A stretch of 6,977 nucleotides of DNA, taken from the NCBI GenBank assembly GCA_902495985.1, contig CABUZF010000058.1:1-6977 (forward strand), read 5' to 3'. The first letter of the stretch is position 1. The number at the start of each line of letters is the position of its first letter. The notes below the pieces were generated by a model. It was not told the origin of the DNA and did no database searches. It saw only the letters and a program-made list of their open reading frames with translations. Source of the stretch: an uncultured Collinsella sp. (GTDB lineage Bacteria > Actinomycetota > Coriobacteriia > Coriobacteriales > Coriobacteriaceae). The position numbers were made by a program, and so were the translations under genes. Positions 5,571 through 6,977 of this stretch are shown one piece after another.

Positions 5571-5686
5571 CGCCGCCTGTTTACTGCCTTTGGCCGCGCG
5601 AGTGTATTGTTTTGCGTGAATGTTTTGATGGCACGCTTCAATCGTGCTGTATTGGATGGCGAGCAGATCCCGGCGAAGGGAGCGCC

Positions 5687-6499
5687 ATGCAACGTGTTTG
5701 GAGAACGGTCACCGGCTTTTACCATGTCTGTGCCCGCGGTACGGGTAAGCAGCTCATCTTTGAGGGCGATGAAGACCGGTGGGAGTTTTTGGAGCTGATG
5801 CGCGAGTGCTGCCGCGAGGAGGGTGTGACGGTTATCGCTTGGTGCCTTATGGGCAATCACGTGCATTTGGTGCTTGCAGATTACGAGGACAGGATGAGTG
5901 CGGCGATGCATCGGCTGCTTTTGACGTACGCGCGGCGGTTCAATAAACGCACGGGGCGCACAGGCCATCTGTTCCAGAACCGTTTTGACCGGCGCTCGCT
6001 CGATACCGACTGGCAGGTGATGGAGGCTATTCGCTCCGTACACGCCGATCCGCAGGAGGCTGGCATCAGCTTAATCGAGCGTTATCCCTGGAGCAGCTTT
6101 GCGGAGCATTTGTGCGCTTACGACGGTGACGCGGCTGATGTCGCGAGGGGATTTTCTGATCCTTCTTGCGTGCTTGAGCTTTTTGGTTCTGCCGAGGGCT
6201 TTATTACCCATTCGCTGTCGACGCCCGACGGCGGCGAGCCGGCACTGGGCGATATGAAAGAGACGGAGTGGGAACGCCACGCCTTTGCCGGCAAGTTGGC
6301 GAAGAGCCTCGGGGTTCCCCTCAACGTGGTTAAAACTGCACCGCCGGCGCAGCGCGATACCGTTATTGTTGGATTGAACAATGCCGGCTTTACGGTGCGC
6401 CAGATTGAACGGTATACCGGGATTGGCAAAAGTACCGCCTCTCGTATTGTGCGCGCCCGCGCGCGAACGGCGATGAGGGCTGGCGGAAACGTGATGTAG
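5687..6499 (+). CDS. REP-associated tyrosine transposase-like protein (Y1_Tnp, IS200-like HUH) with C-terminal HTH
   Basis: The 270-residue protein matches the single-tyrosine HUH nuclease family (Y1_Tnp), in particular the RAYT group that cuts and joins single-stranded DNA at palindromic REP sequences. The metal-binding HUH motif is in MGNHVHLVL, with His58 and His60. The likely nucleophile is Tyr81 in LLTYARRFNKRTGRTGHLFQNRF split over 78-100. VHADPQEAGIS (118-128) and YPWSSF (133-138) match the conserved family tail. After residue 190 a separate region contains a predicted helix-turn-helix, FTVRQIERYTGIGKSTASRI (235-254), probably DNA-binding. The start at 5687 follows an AAGGGAG site 4 nt upstream, and MQRVWRTVTGFYHV is the normal family N-terminus; a longer open frame from 5555 is less likely. 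The catalytic residues are intact, so it may be active. No terminal inverted repeats, TnpB or cargo genes are seen, so it looks like a domesticated single gene rather than a complete insertion sequence. Confidence 0.92.
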   Translation: MQRVWRTVTGFYHVCARGTGKQLIFEGDEDRWEFLELMRECCREEGVTVIAWCLMGNHVHLVLADYEDRMSAAMHRLLLTYARRFNKRTGRTGHLFQNRFDRRSLDTDWQVMEAIRSVHADPQEAGISLIERYPWSSFAEHLCAYDGDAADVARGFSDPSCVLELFGSAEGFITHSLSTPDGGEPALGDMKETEWERHAFAGKLAKSLGVPLNVVKTAPPAQRDTVIVGLNNAGFTVRQIERYTGIGKSTASRIVRARARTAMRAGGNVM

Positions 6500-6977
6500 G
6501 GTCGCCTGTTCACCGCAGCTGGGGTCGTCCATACGCCGCAACCAGCGTTCAAAAGCTTGGTACGGTAACTGCACTTCTGTAATATGCATAGAACAATTGC
6601 CATCTTGCATAAAATAACGGCTCAGTCCGGGTTTGCCCGTGCCTACCCCCGTCTGCGCTGTGCAAAAAACGGAGTTCTCAGCATCGTGGCGCTGTCGGCA
6701 CCGACGCAATCTTGCAACATACGGGTCCCGAAGCTATTGATTCCCGCCGTTGCGCCCCCGAAGCACGTGCCTGCGTCCCGTCAGACCGCGATGTCTGTTC
6801 TAAAACACAATATGTATGTGCCTGGAGACGTTGATTAACGCTTCCGATGCGTATGCATACGGCTTTGCATGCTGAATACTCGCAAAAATGCACGCTGCCC
6901 CCTATGGGACCCGTTTGCGGCAGGCGCGAAGCGAACCGGAGTCCAGCGGGACGGGGCTTGGCGCATTGCTTGGCGGG
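6500..6977. other. Right-hand region without a supportable gene; several small palindromes
   Basis: No frame here has a ribosome binding site together with recognisable protein sequence. Visible structures are an imperfect palindrome TTCT...AGAA at 6576-6594, the perfect 12-bp palindrome CGTATGCATACG at 6850-6861, and a CTGCC/GGCAG inverted pair with CCCTATGGG between at about 6895-6925. No T-run terminator follows the RAYT stop codon. The stretch could be a dispersed intergenic repeat, or the upstream region of a gene beyond the window. Confidence 0.5.

Larger units (their letters stand above)
5283..5686. other. Divergent intergenic region between the scaffold operon and the RAYT gene
   Basis: About 400 nt without a credible gene. 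It holds the presumed leader of the scaffold operon (about 90 nt), including a small CCCTT/AAGGG hairpin at 5345-5357. It also holds an AT-rich patch at 5441-5460, an 8-bp inverted repeat (CGGAAGTT at 5436-5443 with AACTTCCG at 5482-5489), and a cluster of short palindromes at 5537-5570. I could not identify a clear plus-strand promoter for the RAYT gene. Confidence 0.6.

Noticed and set aside
6071..6709. A 212-codon minus-strand frame covering the end of the RAYT gene and its downstream region.
   Set aside because: Most of it is antisense to the RAYT coding sequence, and no clear ribosome binding site or domain was recognised. The part outside the RAYT gene (6500-6709) remains worth a homology search.
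6888..6977. A plus-strand frame starting at 6888, and a minus-strand frame open from the right edge to 6678.
   Set aside because: The plus frame lacks a ribosome binding site and is only 30 codons before the edge. The minus frame has no recognisable protein features.

Overview
The window is GC-rich and densely coded. The protein pair at its centre (a GGGtGRT-family protein next to a NifU/IscU-like scaffold) is typical of anaerobic gut Firmicutes and Coriobacteriia. With the GC-rich codon use, this suggests a Coriobacteriia genome, most likely Collinsella. That assignment rests on recall of protein families, not on a database search.

Layout: (i) 1-1010, minus strand: the N-terminal 336 codons of a PLP-dependent class I/II aminotransferase that runs off the left edge. 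(ii) 1121-1392, plus strand: a promoter, tRNA-His(GTG), tRNA-Lys(CTT) and a rho-independent terminator. (iii) 1332-1612: the last 17 nt of tRNA-Lys plus its terminator and downstream flank are duplicated as a direct repeat of about 105 nt. The copies are separated by 72 nt holding three perfect small hairpins. (iv) 1613-1742: a short structured intergenic stretch. (v) 1743-3269, minus: a flavoprotein of the fumarate reductase/succinate dehydrogenase/L-aspartate oxidase superfamily with unusual substitutions at conserved sites. (vi) 3451-5282, minus: a two-gene operon, NifU/IscU-like scaffold first and GGGtGRT protein second, 17 nt apart and closed by a strong terminator. (vii) 5283-5686: a divergent intergenic region of about 400 nt. 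(viii) 5687-6499, plus: a single-tyrosine HUH transposase-like protein (Y1_Tnp/RAYT type) with a C-terminal helix-turn-helix. (ix) 6500-6977: no gene that I can support, with several short palindromes.

How the parts relate: the scaffold and GGGtGRT proteins are the only clear functional unit. They share a transcript, strong ribosome binding sites, codon use biased toward C/G-ending codons and one terminator, which suggests high expression. The function of GGGtGRT proteins is, as far as I know, not established, so this pair is the best candidate here for an undescribed system, probably linked to iron-sulfur or metal chemistry. The flavoprotein lies downstream on the same strand but behind the terminator, so it is probably a separate transcription unit. 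The tRNA-Lys duplication and the RAYT gene are signs of past rearrangement or mobile-element activity.
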